From: Anaerolineae bacterium
GTDB lineage: Bacteria; Chloroflexota; Anaerolineae; B4-G1; SLSP01
DNA: 17,505 bases
Assembly: GCA_018055515.1 (NCBI GenBank)
Contig: JAGPHL010000036.1
Location: 1 to 17,505 of the forward strand
Reading direction: 5' to 3'
In this document: in pieces, positions 1 through 7,340 of the stretch
How positions within the stretch are numbered: position 1 is the stretch's first letter
Layout of the letters: every line of letters starts with the position of its first letter
The notes under the pieces: model-generated
What the model saw: the letters and a program-made list of their open reading frames with translations, nothing else
Told to the model about the DNA's origin: nothing
Database searches by the model: none
Translations under genes and position numbers: made by a program

Positions 1-1
1 C

Positions 2-82
2 ATCCACACGGGGGATTTTGTCCTCGTCGAAGGGGAGCGGGTCACGGTCAGGCCGCCCCTTCCCGCCAACAACCGGGGATAG
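2..82 (+). CDS. C-terminal end of an unidentified protein (partial)
   Basis: Frame 2 is open from the window edge to a TAG at 80-82 and encodes 26 residues ending in RPPLPANNRG. The fragment contains GDFVLVEGERVTV, which alternates hydrophobic and charged residues like the end of a beta-rich domain, and the other two frames look much less protein-like. The start lies outside the window. The fragment is too short to assign a family, and a chance open frame cannot be excluded. No gene is evident from 83 to the promoter at 164. Confidence 0.4.
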   Translation: MHTGDFVLVEGERVTVRPPLPANNRG

Positions 83-163
83 CAGCGCTGCGACGTCGCC
101 GGGCGGCAGGCCAAGAGGAGCGGCGTCCGGGGCCATTCACGGCGCGCCGTCACGTTCGTGCCA

Positions 164-191
164 TTGACAAAGCCCCCGGCCTGTCTATAAT
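164..191 (+). promoter_or_regulatory. Consensus sigma-70-type promoter for a small RNA
   Basis: TTGACA at 164-169 and TATAAT at 186-191, both perfect consensus hexamers, are separated by 16 bp. The expected transcription start is near 197-199, just before a structured, self-terminating RNA. The amt-like gene starts almost 300 bp downstream, beyond the RNA's terminator, so the RNA rather than that gene is the obvious direct target. Confidence 0.85.
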
Positions 192-197
192 GAAAGT

Positions 198-303
198 AGA
201 AAGGCTCCTCAACATCGGTCCAAAAGGCATAGTCGCCAAGAGCGACTCAAGCGAAGCCAGGCGGGGAATCCGCCACGTGACCGGAGGTTGAGGGGCTTTT
301 TTT
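198..303 (+). ncRNA. Structured small RNA, three-way junction with built-in terminator
   Basis: About 106 nt from the predicted start to a run of seven T (297-303). Visible pairings are: P1, 204-213 with 287-296 (10 bp, one G-U); P2, CGGTC 216-220 with GACCG 279-283; P3, AGTCGC 231-236 with GCGACT 242-247 (loop CAAGA); P4, GGCGG 260-264 with CCGCC 270-274 (loop GGAAT). A further GGC 226-228 / GCC 256-258 pairing could extend P3. P1 abuts the T-run, so the closing helix doubles as the intrinsic terminator, as in a free-standing sRNA. No open frame explains the segment. I do not recognise the family: it lacks the SRP domain IV signature and the core motifs of the TPP, SAM, cobalamin, glycine and ZTP riboswitches. 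A riboswitch for the downstream amt-like gene remains possible. Confidence 0.7.
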
Positions 304-351
304 GTGCCTCGCTTTTATTTCCCCTGGAACCATGCGGCCGCATACAGTAAC

Positions 352-415
352 GGGTGATGGGTAATGGGTGATGGGTAATGGGTGACAAGCATCCAGTATC
401 CAGCATCCAGCATCC
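352..415 (+). repeat. Two adjacent heptanucleotide tandem arrays
   Basis: Positions 352-386 hold five 7-bp units alternating GGGTGAT and GGGTAAT, the last being GGGTGAC. After one base, 388-415 hold four 7-bp units AGCATCC/AGTATCC. The reverse complement of the second unit (GGATGCT/GGATACT) resembles the first, so the arrays are inverted relatives able to form an imperfect hairpin with G-U pairs. The first array also has five GGG runs spaced by 4 nt, a canonical G-quadruplex pattern on the + strand. The array lies upstream of the amt-like start codon at 483. Between the small RNA and the array (304-351) I see nothing. Confidence 0.85.
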
Positions 416-482
416 ATTGGCGGATTCGCCGGAGTCTGGTAAACTAAAGGGCGCGTGCTCATCCCATTCTTGGAGTGACTTT

Positions 483-1856
483 ATGCAAACCAACTGGCTC
501 TGGGGGTATCTGATCCCCATTGGAGTGTTGCTGCTGACCTGGGGCGGATTGGAGCCGCCCAAAGCGCGCCGCGTCACGCCGCTGGCGGCGCTGGCGCTGG
601 CGCTCGCGGTCATCGGCTACTGGGCGTTGGGCTACGGCTTACACCTCGGCGGCGCTTATGTCGTCAACCCCGACCCGGGATTGCAGGGGCTGGGCCGCCT
701 CTACGGCAGGGAAGCCGACTTTGGCCTCTTTGGCATGAGCGGTTTCGCCCTCACCTGGGACGCCGGCGAGATCGTTTCCCCGACGGCGCTGGGACTGTTC
801 CTGAGCTATCTGCCCATCATGGCGAGCGCGGTGCTCCTGGTGACGCTGGCCCTCGCCGAGGCGCGGCGCTGGCTCAGCGTCATCGCCGCCGCACTGACGG
901 GCGCCCTCGTAGCGCCGGTGGCCGCGTGCTGGGTCTGGGGCGGCGGCTGGCTGGCACACCTGGGCCACACCCTGGGGCTGGGGCACGGCTTTGTGGATTA
1001 TGGCGGCAGCGCGTTGTTGCTCTGGCTGCCGGCCAGTTTCGCTGCGGGGGTGCTGCTGTTGCAACCGCGCCGCCCGCTGACGGGAAACCCTGCCCCGCCG
1101 CCGGCGCATTCCCCCCTCCTGGCAAATCTCGGCGCGCTTTTCGTGGGGCTTGGCTGGATTGGCTGGACGCTCGCCGGGCCGTTTCATTTCTACGGCGCGA
1201 CCTTCGACTGGAACCGCGCCGCAATCAACATGTTCTTGGGGATGGCGGGAGCGGTTTTCACCTCGCAACTCTACGCCTGGCTCGCGACCGGTGAGCTCGA
1301 GCCGCTGTTTGCGGCGCGAGGCCTCACGGCGGGTTGGGGAGCGATCCTCGCGGGCGCGGCTTTTCTTCCCCCGTGGGCCGCGTTGATCGTGGGCCTCCTG
1401 GCGGGACTGCTGTTCCCCTTCATGCTTTTTGTGACCGAAGCCGTCTTGCGCCTGCGGGATAGCGCCGCGACGGTCGCGCTGGGGCTGACGGGAGGACTGT
1501 GGGGCCTGTTGAGCGTGGGCCTCTTCGCCGATGGCCGCGCTGGCGCGGGCTGGAACGGCATGACGGGCCCCCGCGGTGTGGCGGGCCTGTTCGCGCAAGG
1601 GGAATCGCAGCTCGTGGCGCAGCTGCTCGGTCTGCTGGCCGTGGGCGCCTGGGGTCTCTTGTGGGGCCTGCTGCTGGGCGGGATCAGCCGCCTGAGCCTG
1701 CCGCGCGTTCGTTCGACCGTCGAAGCGCGGCCCGCGAGCGAGGCCGCAGCGCCGGCTGAGCCGGCAACCGCCATGACGGTGGACGCCCCCCTCGCAGAGG
1801 AACCCGTCGCGCCGGCAGCGGAGCCGGCGGACGCTGAGACGCACGTCGCGGGGTGA
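483..1856 (+). CDS. Ammonium transporter (Amt)-family homologue lacking the twin histidines
   Basis: A 457-residue polytopic membrane protein. The Amt fold is recognised from the VDYGG segment (residues 171-175, matching the conserved Asp of AmtB), GWIGW (224-228), PPWAALIVGLLAGLL (296-310), GGLWGLLSVGLFADG (337-351), and a terminal QLVAQLLGLLAVGAWG helix. Family members move ammonium through trimeric pores lined by two histidines. Aligned by eye, the positions of AmtB His168 and His318 are Leu180 and Gly334, so classical conduction is doubtful; it may be a sensor, a gas channel or a divergent transporter. The C-terminal tail of about 45 residues is Ala/Pro/Glu-rich and probably disordered. 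I chose ATG 483 because TTGGAGTG sits just upstream; the in-frame ATG at 378 would translate the heptamer repeats. No glnK/PII gene is adjacent. rsmD follows after 12 bp, probably in the same transcript. Confidence 0.75.
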   Translation: MQTNWLWGYLIPIGVLLLTWGGLEPPKARRVTPLAALALALAVIGYWALGYGLHLGGAYVVNPDPGLQGLGRLYGREADFGLFGMSGFALTWDAGEIVSPTALGLFLSYLPIMASAVLLVTLALAEARRWLSVIAAALTGALVAPVAACWVWGGGWLAHLGHTLGLGHGFVDYGGSALLLWLPASFAAGVLLLQPRRPLTGNPAPPPAHSPLLANLGALFVGLGWIGWTLAGPFHFYGATFDWNRAAINMFLGMAGAVFTSQLYAWLATGELEPLFAARGLTAGWGAILAGAAFLPPWAALIVGLLAGLLFPFMLFVTEAVLRLRDSAATVALGLTGGLWGLLSVGLFADGRAGAGWNGMTGPRGVAGLFAQGESQLVAQLLGLLAVGAWGLLWGLLLGGISRLSLPRVRSTVEARPASEAAAPAEPATAMTVDAPLAEEPVAPAAEPADAETHVAG

Positions 1857-1868
1857 GAGGAAATTGCC

Positions 1869-2435
1869 ATGCGGGTCATAGCAGGCAAGGCCAAAGGACG
1901 TCCATTGCGCTCCGTTCCGGGGCCGGGCACCCGTCCCATCACCGATCGCGCCAAGTCAGCGCTGTTCAGCATCCTGGGCGAGAGCGTGCAGGAAGCGACG
2001 TTCCTCGATCTCTTCGCGGGAACGGGACAGGTAGGCATCGAGGCCCTGAGCCGGGGGGCGACGCGCGCGGTCTTCGTGGAGCAGGGCGAAGCCGCGCTGC
2101 GCACCATTCACCAGAACCTGAGCCTCACGGGGCTGCAAACCGGCGCCGAGGTGCGCAAGGCGGATGTCTTCCAATATCTGGGACGGCCCACAACGGGCGC
2201 CTTTGACTTTATCTACGTCGCGCCGCCGCAATACCGGGGCTTGTGGAAACAGACGCTGTCGCGGTTGGATCAGCAGATGGAGTGGCTGGCAGAAGATGGG
2301 TGGATCATCGTGCAGATTCACCCCGTGGAGTTCGAGGAGCTGCCGTTAGAGCATCTCGTGCTCTTCGATCAACGTCAATACGGCAGCGTGATGCTCTGCT
2401 TCTACGGGCGTCCTACCCCCGAAGACGACCTCTGA
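1869..2435 (+). CDS. rsmD: 16S rRNA (guanine966-N2)-methyltransferase RsmD, variant catalytic motif
   Basis: 188 residues, the usual RsmD length. The N-terminus MRVIAGKAKGRPL, the TRPITDRAKSALFSIL segment (21-35) and the SAM-binding motif DLFAGTGQVGIEALSRG (47-63) are typical. RsmD methylates N2 of a guanine in the small-subunit rRNA using S-adenosylmethionine. The usual motif IV, DPP(Y/F), is replaced here by APPQY (118-122), losing the acidic residue and gaining one residue before the Tyr. I believe related Chloroflexota proteins share this, which would make it a lineage variant and not decay, but I could not check. The start is ATG 1869 with AGAGGAAA at 1856-1863, which overlaps the stop of the amt-like gene. 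Confidence 0.88.
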   Translation: MRVIAGKAKGRPLRSVPGPGTRPITDRAKSALFSILGESVQEATFLDLFAGTGQVGIEALSRGATRAVFVEQGEAALRTIHQNLSLTGLQTGAEVRKADVFQYLGRPTTGAFDFIYVAPPQYRGLWKQTLSRLDQQMEWLAEDGWIIVQIHPVEFEELPLEHLVLFDQRQYGSVMLCFYGRPTPEDDL

Positions 2436-2461
2436 TCTTCACCGGGACGACCGTCTTCTCA

Positions 2462-2514
2462 GAAAATAGAGAGCCGTGAGAAGAGAGCTGTCGCAGCTTC
2501 CGCTCACGACTCAC
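2462..2514 (+). repeat. Dispersed intergenic repeat, copy A
   Basis: The segment begins GAAAATAGAGAGCCGTGAG (2462-2480) and ends CCGCTCACGACTCAC. Its reverse complement recurs at 7341-7400. The first 19 bases are identical and the remainder is about 80 % identical by eye, with a 7-bp duplication in copy B. The copy can fold as an outer CGTGAG/CTCACG stem with an inner AGCTG-TCG-CAGCT hairpin. It lies between the convergent rsmD and glycosidase genes. The rest of the gap (2436-2461 and 2515-2595) holds nothing I recognise. Confidence 0.75.
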
Positions 2515-2595
2515 ATTTTTGTGCTTGCCCGGCGTGCACCAGCACATGGCGCCTCCTTCAGGCATTGTCGGGAGCTGACCCCCAAAGACTCTTTT

Positions 2596-4170
2596 TCAGC
2601 GCACGCGCAGGGCGGTGATGACGACCTTCCCCTCGACGACGGTAAGAGTGGCGGTATGGCGCTCCGGCAGCCAGCTCCGCCCCACGACCAGCGGTTCTGA
2701 CGTGAGGACCACTTCCTGAGGCGCGTCGCCGTCCAACGCAAGCTGGACGACGCCATCTGCCTGAGTGTGCAGCTCCAAGGCACGCCCCTCCCATGTCAGC
2801 GAGAGCGTCGCGCCGCGCGCACCCTGCTGCGCGCCGGGGGCTTCATCCCCGGCGGGTTGCCACTCGCCCGCGTAAGTCGCCTGCCAGGTGTTCGCCGGAT
2901 GCCAGCCGCGATAAAGCGTCGGCTCCAGCGTCGTGAGATACTCCTTCAACGCGGTGTAGACCGGCAGCGGCGTGAAATCCGGCTCGACGAGGCGAAAGTA
3001 GTACCACGATTGGTCCCGCTCCAGGTCCGTGGGACGCTTGAAGAACCACACATCCACCATCCCCACCCAGGGCCACTCGCGCTGAACGCGCTCCAAAGCC
3101 TCAACGGCGTAGCGCGCCTGCTGCGCTTCCGTCACCCGCCCGAAATTGGTGGGAAGTCCTTCGGGAACCGTGTTGCTGTTCATCTCCGTGAGCCAAATGG
3201 GCTTGGCGGCGTCGCCGTTGGCGACCATCACGTCCCGAATCCATTGCGGGCGCGAGAAATTGATCACGTGCGGGCGCATCCGGCGATCGCTGGGGCCTGA
3301 CCACAGCATGTAGTCGTTGAGCGCCATCACGTCGAAGCACTCCCGCGCGCCGGCGTCATACATCCGCTGCAAGAAGATCACGTCCATGAGGTTGTTGCCG
3401 CCGTCGGGGCGCAACGTGCCCAGCTGATCGGTGGGCGCGAGCGCGCCACTGATGACGACGGCTTCGGGGTCCACCGCTTTAACGCGCGCATACGCCAGGC
3501 AGAGCAGGCGGGTGTAAGCGGCGGGATCTACGGGCTGATTGCCCCATTCGGGGTAGATGTTCGGCTCATTCCAGAGCTGGTAGTAGTGGATCCGGCCTTT
3601 GTAGCGGCGCACCACCGTCTCGACGAAGTCGGCGTAGTCCTCGAAATTGTCGGGCGGGGCGTAGGTGCCCCCCTCATCGCCGACCGCGCGCGACCAGGCG
3701 GGGGGATTGCTCAACCGCGCGATGATGCCCAGGTCATAGGCCTCGGCCAGATCCACGATCTGATCGTACTTCTCCCACGCCGAGCGATAGGGTTCATGAC
3801 GGCGATCCTCGAAGTCGCCCTTGCCGTGGATTTCAATGTCCTCCCACGCGAATTCCTGGCGGATCCAACGGAAGCCGGCGTCGGCGATCATCTGAAGCGA
3901 ACGCTCGCGTTTCGCCGGCTCCACCTCAAGGTTGAGGAAAGTGTTGACGCCGAAGGGAACCGGGCCGGTAGGAGCCACCGGGACATCATCGGCGGTGTGC
4001 GGCAGAGGGCGGGTCCAGTTGAAGGCCCACTGCGCCCCTCCACGCAGCTGGGGCAGCACCGCCTCCTCGCCGGTGACCGCGTACAGCCCGTCGCGCCACG
4101 GCAGGAACACAATCGCCGCACCCAGGAGTGCGGCGATCACGAGAGCTCCGATCGGCCACCGACGACGCAT
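2596..4170 (-). CDS. Membrane-anchored glycoside hydrolase, clan GH-A type (GH39/GH5-like)
   Basis: 524 residues. An N-terminal hydrophobic segment (about 7-23) after MRRRW is a signal anchor, so the enzyme probably faces outside the membrane. A TIM-barrel glycosidase follows, with FGVNTFLN near residue 73. The acid/base glutamate is the likely E202 in LWNEPNIYPEWG, and the nucleophile is the likely E329 in IWLTEMN, the spacing expected for clan GH-A. A beta-rich C-terminal part (about 420-524) may be a carbohydrate-binding or accessory domain. The substrate cannot be read from sequence; GH39 or GH5-like activity on plant or exopolysaccharide beta-linkages is an inference. The ATG (4168-4170) overlaps the TGA of the upstream Cys-rich gene (TGATG), so the two are translationally coupled. 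Confidence 0.75.
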   Translation of the reverse strand: MRRRWPIGALVIAALLGAAIVFLPWRDGLYAVTGEEAVLPQLRGGAQWAFNWTRPLPHTADDVPVAPTGPVPFGVNTFLNLEVEPAKRERSLQMIADAGFRWIRQEFAWEDIEIHGKGDFEDRRHEPYRSAWEKYDQIVDLAEAYDLGIIARLSNPPAWSRAVGDEGGTYAPPDNFEDYADFVETVVRRYKGRIHYYQLWNEPNIYPEWGNQPVDPAAYTRLLCLAYARVKAVDPEAVVISGALAPTDQLGTLRPDGGNNLMDVIFLQRMYDAGARECFDVMALNDYMLWSGPSDRRMRPHVINFSRPQWIRDVMVANGDAAKPIWLTEMNSNTVPEGLPTNFGRVTEAQQARYAVEALERVQREWPWVGMVDVWFFKRPTDLERDQSWYYFRLVEPDFTPLPVYTALKEYLTTLEPTLYRGWHPANTWQATYAGEWQPAGDEAPGAQQGARGATLSLTWEGRALELHTQADGVVQLALDGDAPQEVVLTSEPLVVGRSWLPERHTATLTVVEGKVVITALRVR

Positions 4171-4553
4171 CAGGGCAATCCTTTCGGCGCGCTAGGGACC
4201 TGTTCCGCCAGCATCAATTCCACGGATTGGGGCAGGCCGCCTTTGCTGAGATAAGCGCGGACCTCGACGAGCGATTTGTCATAGCGGTCGAGCAGTTCCT
4301 CATCGTCCCCTTTGAAGCCGCTGATGGTGCGCCGCGCGCAGGTACAACAGCCCAGTGAGGCGCGGTAACTGTCAAGGTCACAGGTCAGACAGCTGCCCAA
4401 CCTGATCATCAGCAAGCCAAACGCCAGCACTTCCTCATGGTTGAGCGGCAGATGCAGCACACGTTCTACCAGATGTTGCCATTGGGGACCGCGCAAGTCG
4501 CGTAGCTGGGAAATGCACCGTGGTGGAAAAAGAATCTCGCTGTCAGGATACAT
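4170..4553 (-). CDS. Small conserved Cys-rich protein of unknown function
   Basis: 127 residues from ATG 4553, chosen because MYPDSEILFPP reads as a natural N-terminus and GGTGAG lies upstream; a longer frame from 4640 would begin within the -10 to -35 region of the predicted promoter. Six cysteines are present: C13, the pair C55-x2-C58 (SCLTCD) and the cluster C69, C70, C72 (GCCTCARR). This spacing suggests a metal or Fe-S site, but no family function is known to me; I recall similar uncharacterised proteins in Chloroflexota. There is no signal peptide and no long hydrophobic segment, so it is probably cytoplasmic. It is the first gene of a leftward pair with the anchored glycosidase and overlaps that gene's start codon, so the two are made together. 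Confidence 0.72.
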   Translation of the reverse strand: MYPDSEILFPPRCISQLRDLRGPQWQHLVERVLHLPLNHEEVLAFGLLMIRLGSCLTCDLDSYRASLGCCTCARRTISGFKGDDEELLDRYDKSLVEVRAYLSKGGLPQSVELMLAEQVPSAPKGLP

Positions 4554-4630
4554 AAAGAATAATCTCACCCATAAGATTGCTTTGTCGCCTGTCGGAATGA
4601 GGGGAAGGTTCCCTCGTCCAGACGGACTGT

Positions 4631-4659
4631 ATTTTAACACACGGGCAAGGCCCCGTCAA
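4631..4659 (-). promoter_or_regulatory. Promoter of the Cys-rich/glycosidase operon
   Basis: On the minus strand TTGACG (4659-4654) and TAAAAT (4636-4631) are separated by exactly 17 bp. The predicted start near 4624 gives a leader of about 70 nt to the ATG at 4553. It is divergent from the gyrA promoter. Confidence 0.7.
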
Positions 4660-4716
4660 TAGGGAAAATCCAGATTTCGAGAAATTGGGGGATTTTTGCG
4701 CCCGCCGGCGGATGGG

Positions 4717-4745
4717 TTCGCTCTCCCGGCTCTTTGAGGTATAAT
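4717..4745 (+). promoter_or_regulatory. Promoter of gyrA
   Basis: TATAAT at 4740-4745 is a perfect -10. A weak -35 (TTCGCT, 4717-4722) lies 17 bp upstream. Transcription would begin near 4752, about 37 nt before the TTG start of gyrA. gyrA promoters often respond to supercoiling, but nothing here proves that. Confidence 0.6.
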
Positions 4746-4788
4746 TATTTTTCTGAGATTGCAGTTCCCCACTGGAGGAGAACAGGCC

Positions 4789-7332
4789 TTGGAAGATGAA
4801 GTCTCCCTTGCAGCGCCCGTTGCTGCTGGAACCATTCGCACCATAGACATCAACCACGAGATGCGCTCGGCCTATCTGGATTATGCCATGAGCGTGATTG
4901 TGGCGCGCGCGTTGCCCGATGCGCGCGACGGCCTCAAGCCGGTGCAGCGCCGCATCCTCTACGCCATGTACGACATGGGCATCCGTCCCGGCACGCCGTA
5001 CAAAAAATCGGCCCGCATCGTCGGTGAGGTCTTGGGAAAGTACCATCCCCATGGCGATTCGGCGGTCTACGAGGCCATGGCGCGTCTGGCGCAGGATTTC
5101 TCCATGCGCTATATGCTGGTGGATGGGCAGGGAAACTTCGGTTCGATTGATGGAGATCCGCCGGCGGCCATGCGCTACACCGAGGCGCGCCTGGGCAAGC
5201 TGGCGATGGAAATCCTGATGGACATCGAAAAGGAGACGGTGGACTGGAGCGATAACTTCGACAACACGCTGCAGGAGCCGCAAGTCCTGCCGTCGAAGCT
5301 GCCCAATCTGCTCATCAACGGCGCGTCGGGGATCGCCGTAGGCATGGCGACGAACATCCCGCCCCACAACCTGGGCGAGACGGTCGCGGCGCTCATCCAC
5401 TTGCTGGACAACTGGGATCGGCGGGAGGAAGTGGGCGTCGAAGAGCTCATGGAGTTCATCAAGGGGCCGGATTTCCCCACCGGCGGCATCATCATGGGCC
5501 GGGAATCCATCGTCCAGGCTTACGCTACCGGACGGGGCAAGTTCCTGGTGCGCGCCAAAGCGGAGATCGAGGAGCTGCGCGGCGATCGGTTCCGCATCGT
5601 GGTGACCGAGATCCCGTATCAGCTCAACAAATCGAGCCTGCTGGAACGCATTGCGGAGCTGGTGCGCAGTGGGAAACTGGAGGAGATCAGCGACTTACGG
5701 GACGAGTCGGATAAACGCGGGATGCGGATCATCATCGAGCTCAAACGAGATGCCCAACCGCAGAAGGCGTTGAATCGCCTGTTCAAGTTCACGCCGCTGC
5801 AATCCACTTTTGGCGTGCAGCTGCTGGCGCTGGTCAACAATGAGCCGCGCATCCTGCCGCTCAAGCGCCTGCTCCTCATTTTCCTGGAGCACCGCATCGA
5901 GATCGTCGTCCGCCGCGCCCGCTTCGAGTTGCGGCAGGCGCAGGCGCGAGCCCACATCCTGGAAGGGCTGCTCATCGCGCTGGATCATCTCGACGAGGTC
6001 ATCCGCACCATTCGGGAATCCCCCAACGTGGAGACGGCTCGCACGCGCCTCATGGAAGGGTTCACCCTCACCGAGACGCAAGCGCAGGCGATTCTCGACA
6101 TGCAGTTGCGACGGCTGACGGCGCTGGAGCGCCAGAAGCTGCTCGATGAATATGAAGGACTGCTCAAGCAGATTGCCTATCTGGAAGATCTGCTGGCCTC
6201 GCCGCTGCGCCAGCGAGCCGTGATCCGCGAGGAACTGCTCGCTCTGCAGGAAAGCTATGCTGACCCCCGCCGCACGCACATCGAGCATCAGGCCGGCGAC
6301 GAGTTGGACGAGGAAGATTTCGTCACCGAAGAGCGTGTCCTGATCCCCATCACCCAACGGGGCTACATCAAGCGCATGCCCACGAAGGTTTACAAGGCGC
6401 AGGGACGCGGCGGACGGGGCGTGATCGGCATGACGACGCGCGACGAGGACGCCATCGTCTATCTGCTCGCGGCGAACACGCTCGACACGCTGTTGTTCTT
6501 CACCGACCACGGCAAGGTCTATCAGGAGCGGGTCTACCAGATTCCCCAGGCAGATCGCACCGCCAAGGGATCGCTCATCGCCGGGATCCTGGCGCTCAAT
6601 CCCTCCGAGCGGGTGACCGCCGTCGTGGCGGTGCGGACCTTTGACGAGCGCCATTTTCTGACGATGGTCACGCGCCAGGGCTGGATCAAGCGCATGGCGT
6701 TGAGCGAGTTCGTCACGGTGCGCCCCAGCGGCTTGATTGCCATCACCCTGGAGGATAACGACGTGCTGGGATGGGCACGGCTCACCCAGGGACACGATGA
6801 CGTGATCCTGGTCACCGAGCAAGGGCAGGGCATCCGTTTCAACGAGCAAGAGGTCCGCCCGATGGGACGCAATGCCCGCGGCGTCACCAGCATGAAGCTG
6901 GCCCCTCAAGACAACGTGGCAAGCATGGAAGTCGTCGAGCCGGGCGGCGATCTTTTCATCGTCTCGGAGAATGGGTACGGGCGTCGCACCGCGCTGGAGG
7001 AATTCGGGACGCAAGGCCGGGGCGGCAAGGGCGTGCGCGCCTACAACGTCACCGCCAAGACTGGCCCCGTGACGGCGGCGCGAGTGGTGCGGCCGGGGGA
7101 TGAAATCACCCTCATCTCCCAAAATGGCATCGTCATCCGCACGCGCGTCGCCAATATTCCCCAGATGGGGCGTTACAGCCAGGGCGTGCAGCTGATTGAC
7201 CTCAAGGAAGGGGATCGCGTGGCCTCGGTGGCGCGTCTGCCGGAGGAGGCAGCCGAGAACAACGGCGCGGCGGCCGCCACGAATGGCATCAAAGAGGACG
7301 TCGTCCCCCCGCCCGCTGCCGCCAAAGCGTAA
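4789..7332 (+). CDS. gyrA: DNA gyrase subunit A
   Basis: 847 residues. GyrA cuts and rejoins DNA in the A2B2 gyrase that introduces negative supercoils. The winged-helix/tower region holds HPHGDSAVYEAMARLAQ (86-102) and the catalytic tyrosine Y130 in AMRYTEAR. The quinolone-determining positions read Ser91 and Glu95, the common sensitive-type pairing. The C-terminal six-bladed domain carries the GyrA box QGRGGKG (742-748), which marks gyrase and not topoisomerase IV ParC. I place the start at TTG 4789 because GGAGGAG (4774-4780) lies 8 nt upstream; the in-frame ATG at 4759 sits almost at the transcription start and would translate the ribosome-binding site. The last 25 or so residues are a low-complexity Ala/Pro tail. 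gyrB is not in the window. Confidence 0.97.
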   Translation: MEDEVSLAAPVAAGTIRTIDINHEMRSAYLDYAMSVIVARALPDARDGLKPVQRRILYAMYDMGIRPGTPYKKSARIVGEVLGKYHPHGDSAVYEAMARLAQDFSMRYMLVDGQGNFGSIDGDPPAAMRYTEARLGKLAMEILMDIEKETVDWSDNFDNTLQEPQVLPSKLPNLLINGASGIAVGMATNIPPHNLGETVAALIHLLDNWDRREEVGVEELMEFIKGPDFPTGGIIMGRESIVQAYATGRGKFLVRAKAEIEELRGDRFRIVVTEIPYQLNKSSLLERIAELVRSGKLEEISDLRDESDKRGMRIIIELKRDAQPQKALNRLFKFTPLQSTFGVQLLALVNNEPRILPLKRLLLIFLEHRIEIVVRRARFELRQAQARAHILEGLLIALDHLDEVIRTIRESPNVETARTRLMEGFTLTETQAQAILDMQLRRLTALERQKLLDEYEGLLKQIAYLEDLLASPLRQRAVIREELLALQESYADPRRTHIEHQAGDELDEEDFVTEERVLIPITQRGYIKRMPTKVYKAQGRGGRGVIGMTTRDEDAIVYLLAANTLDTLLFFTDHGKVYQERVYQIPQADRTAKGSLIAGILALNPSERVTAVVAVRTFDERHFLTMVTRQGWIKRMALSEFVTVRPSGLIAITLEDNDVLGWARLTQGHDDVILVTEQGQGIRFNEQEVRPMGRNARGVTSMKLAPQDNVASMEVVEPGGDLFIVSENGYGRRTALEEFGTQGRGGKGVRAYNVTAKTGPVTAARVVRPGDEITLISQNGIVIRTRVANIPQMGRYSQGVQLIDLKEGDRVASVARLPEEAAENNGAAAATNGIKEDVVPPPAAAKA

Positions 7333-7340
7333 CGTGAGGC

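Noticed and set aside
198..303. 4.5S/SRP RNA, tmRNA or a standard riboswitch
   Set aside because: The diagnostic motifs (SRP GGAAGCAGCC loop, tmRNA tRNA-like ends, TPP/SAM/cobalamin/glycine cores) are absent; a partial likeness of GCGAAGCC to the c-di-GMP-I linker is not backed by its other conserved parts.
352..415. CRISPR array
   Set aside because: Units are 7 bp with no spacers; this is a tandem heptamer repeat.
378..482. N-terminal extension of the amt-like gene from ATG 378
   Set aside because: It would translate the heptamer repeats and lacks a ribosome-binding site; ATG 483 has TTGGAGTG upstream and matches a membrane protein N-terminus.
639..1844. Long minus-strand open frame opposite the amt-like gene
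   Set aside because: Arg/Gln/Gly-rich shadow typical of GC-rich antisense frames; the + strand product is a clear family member.
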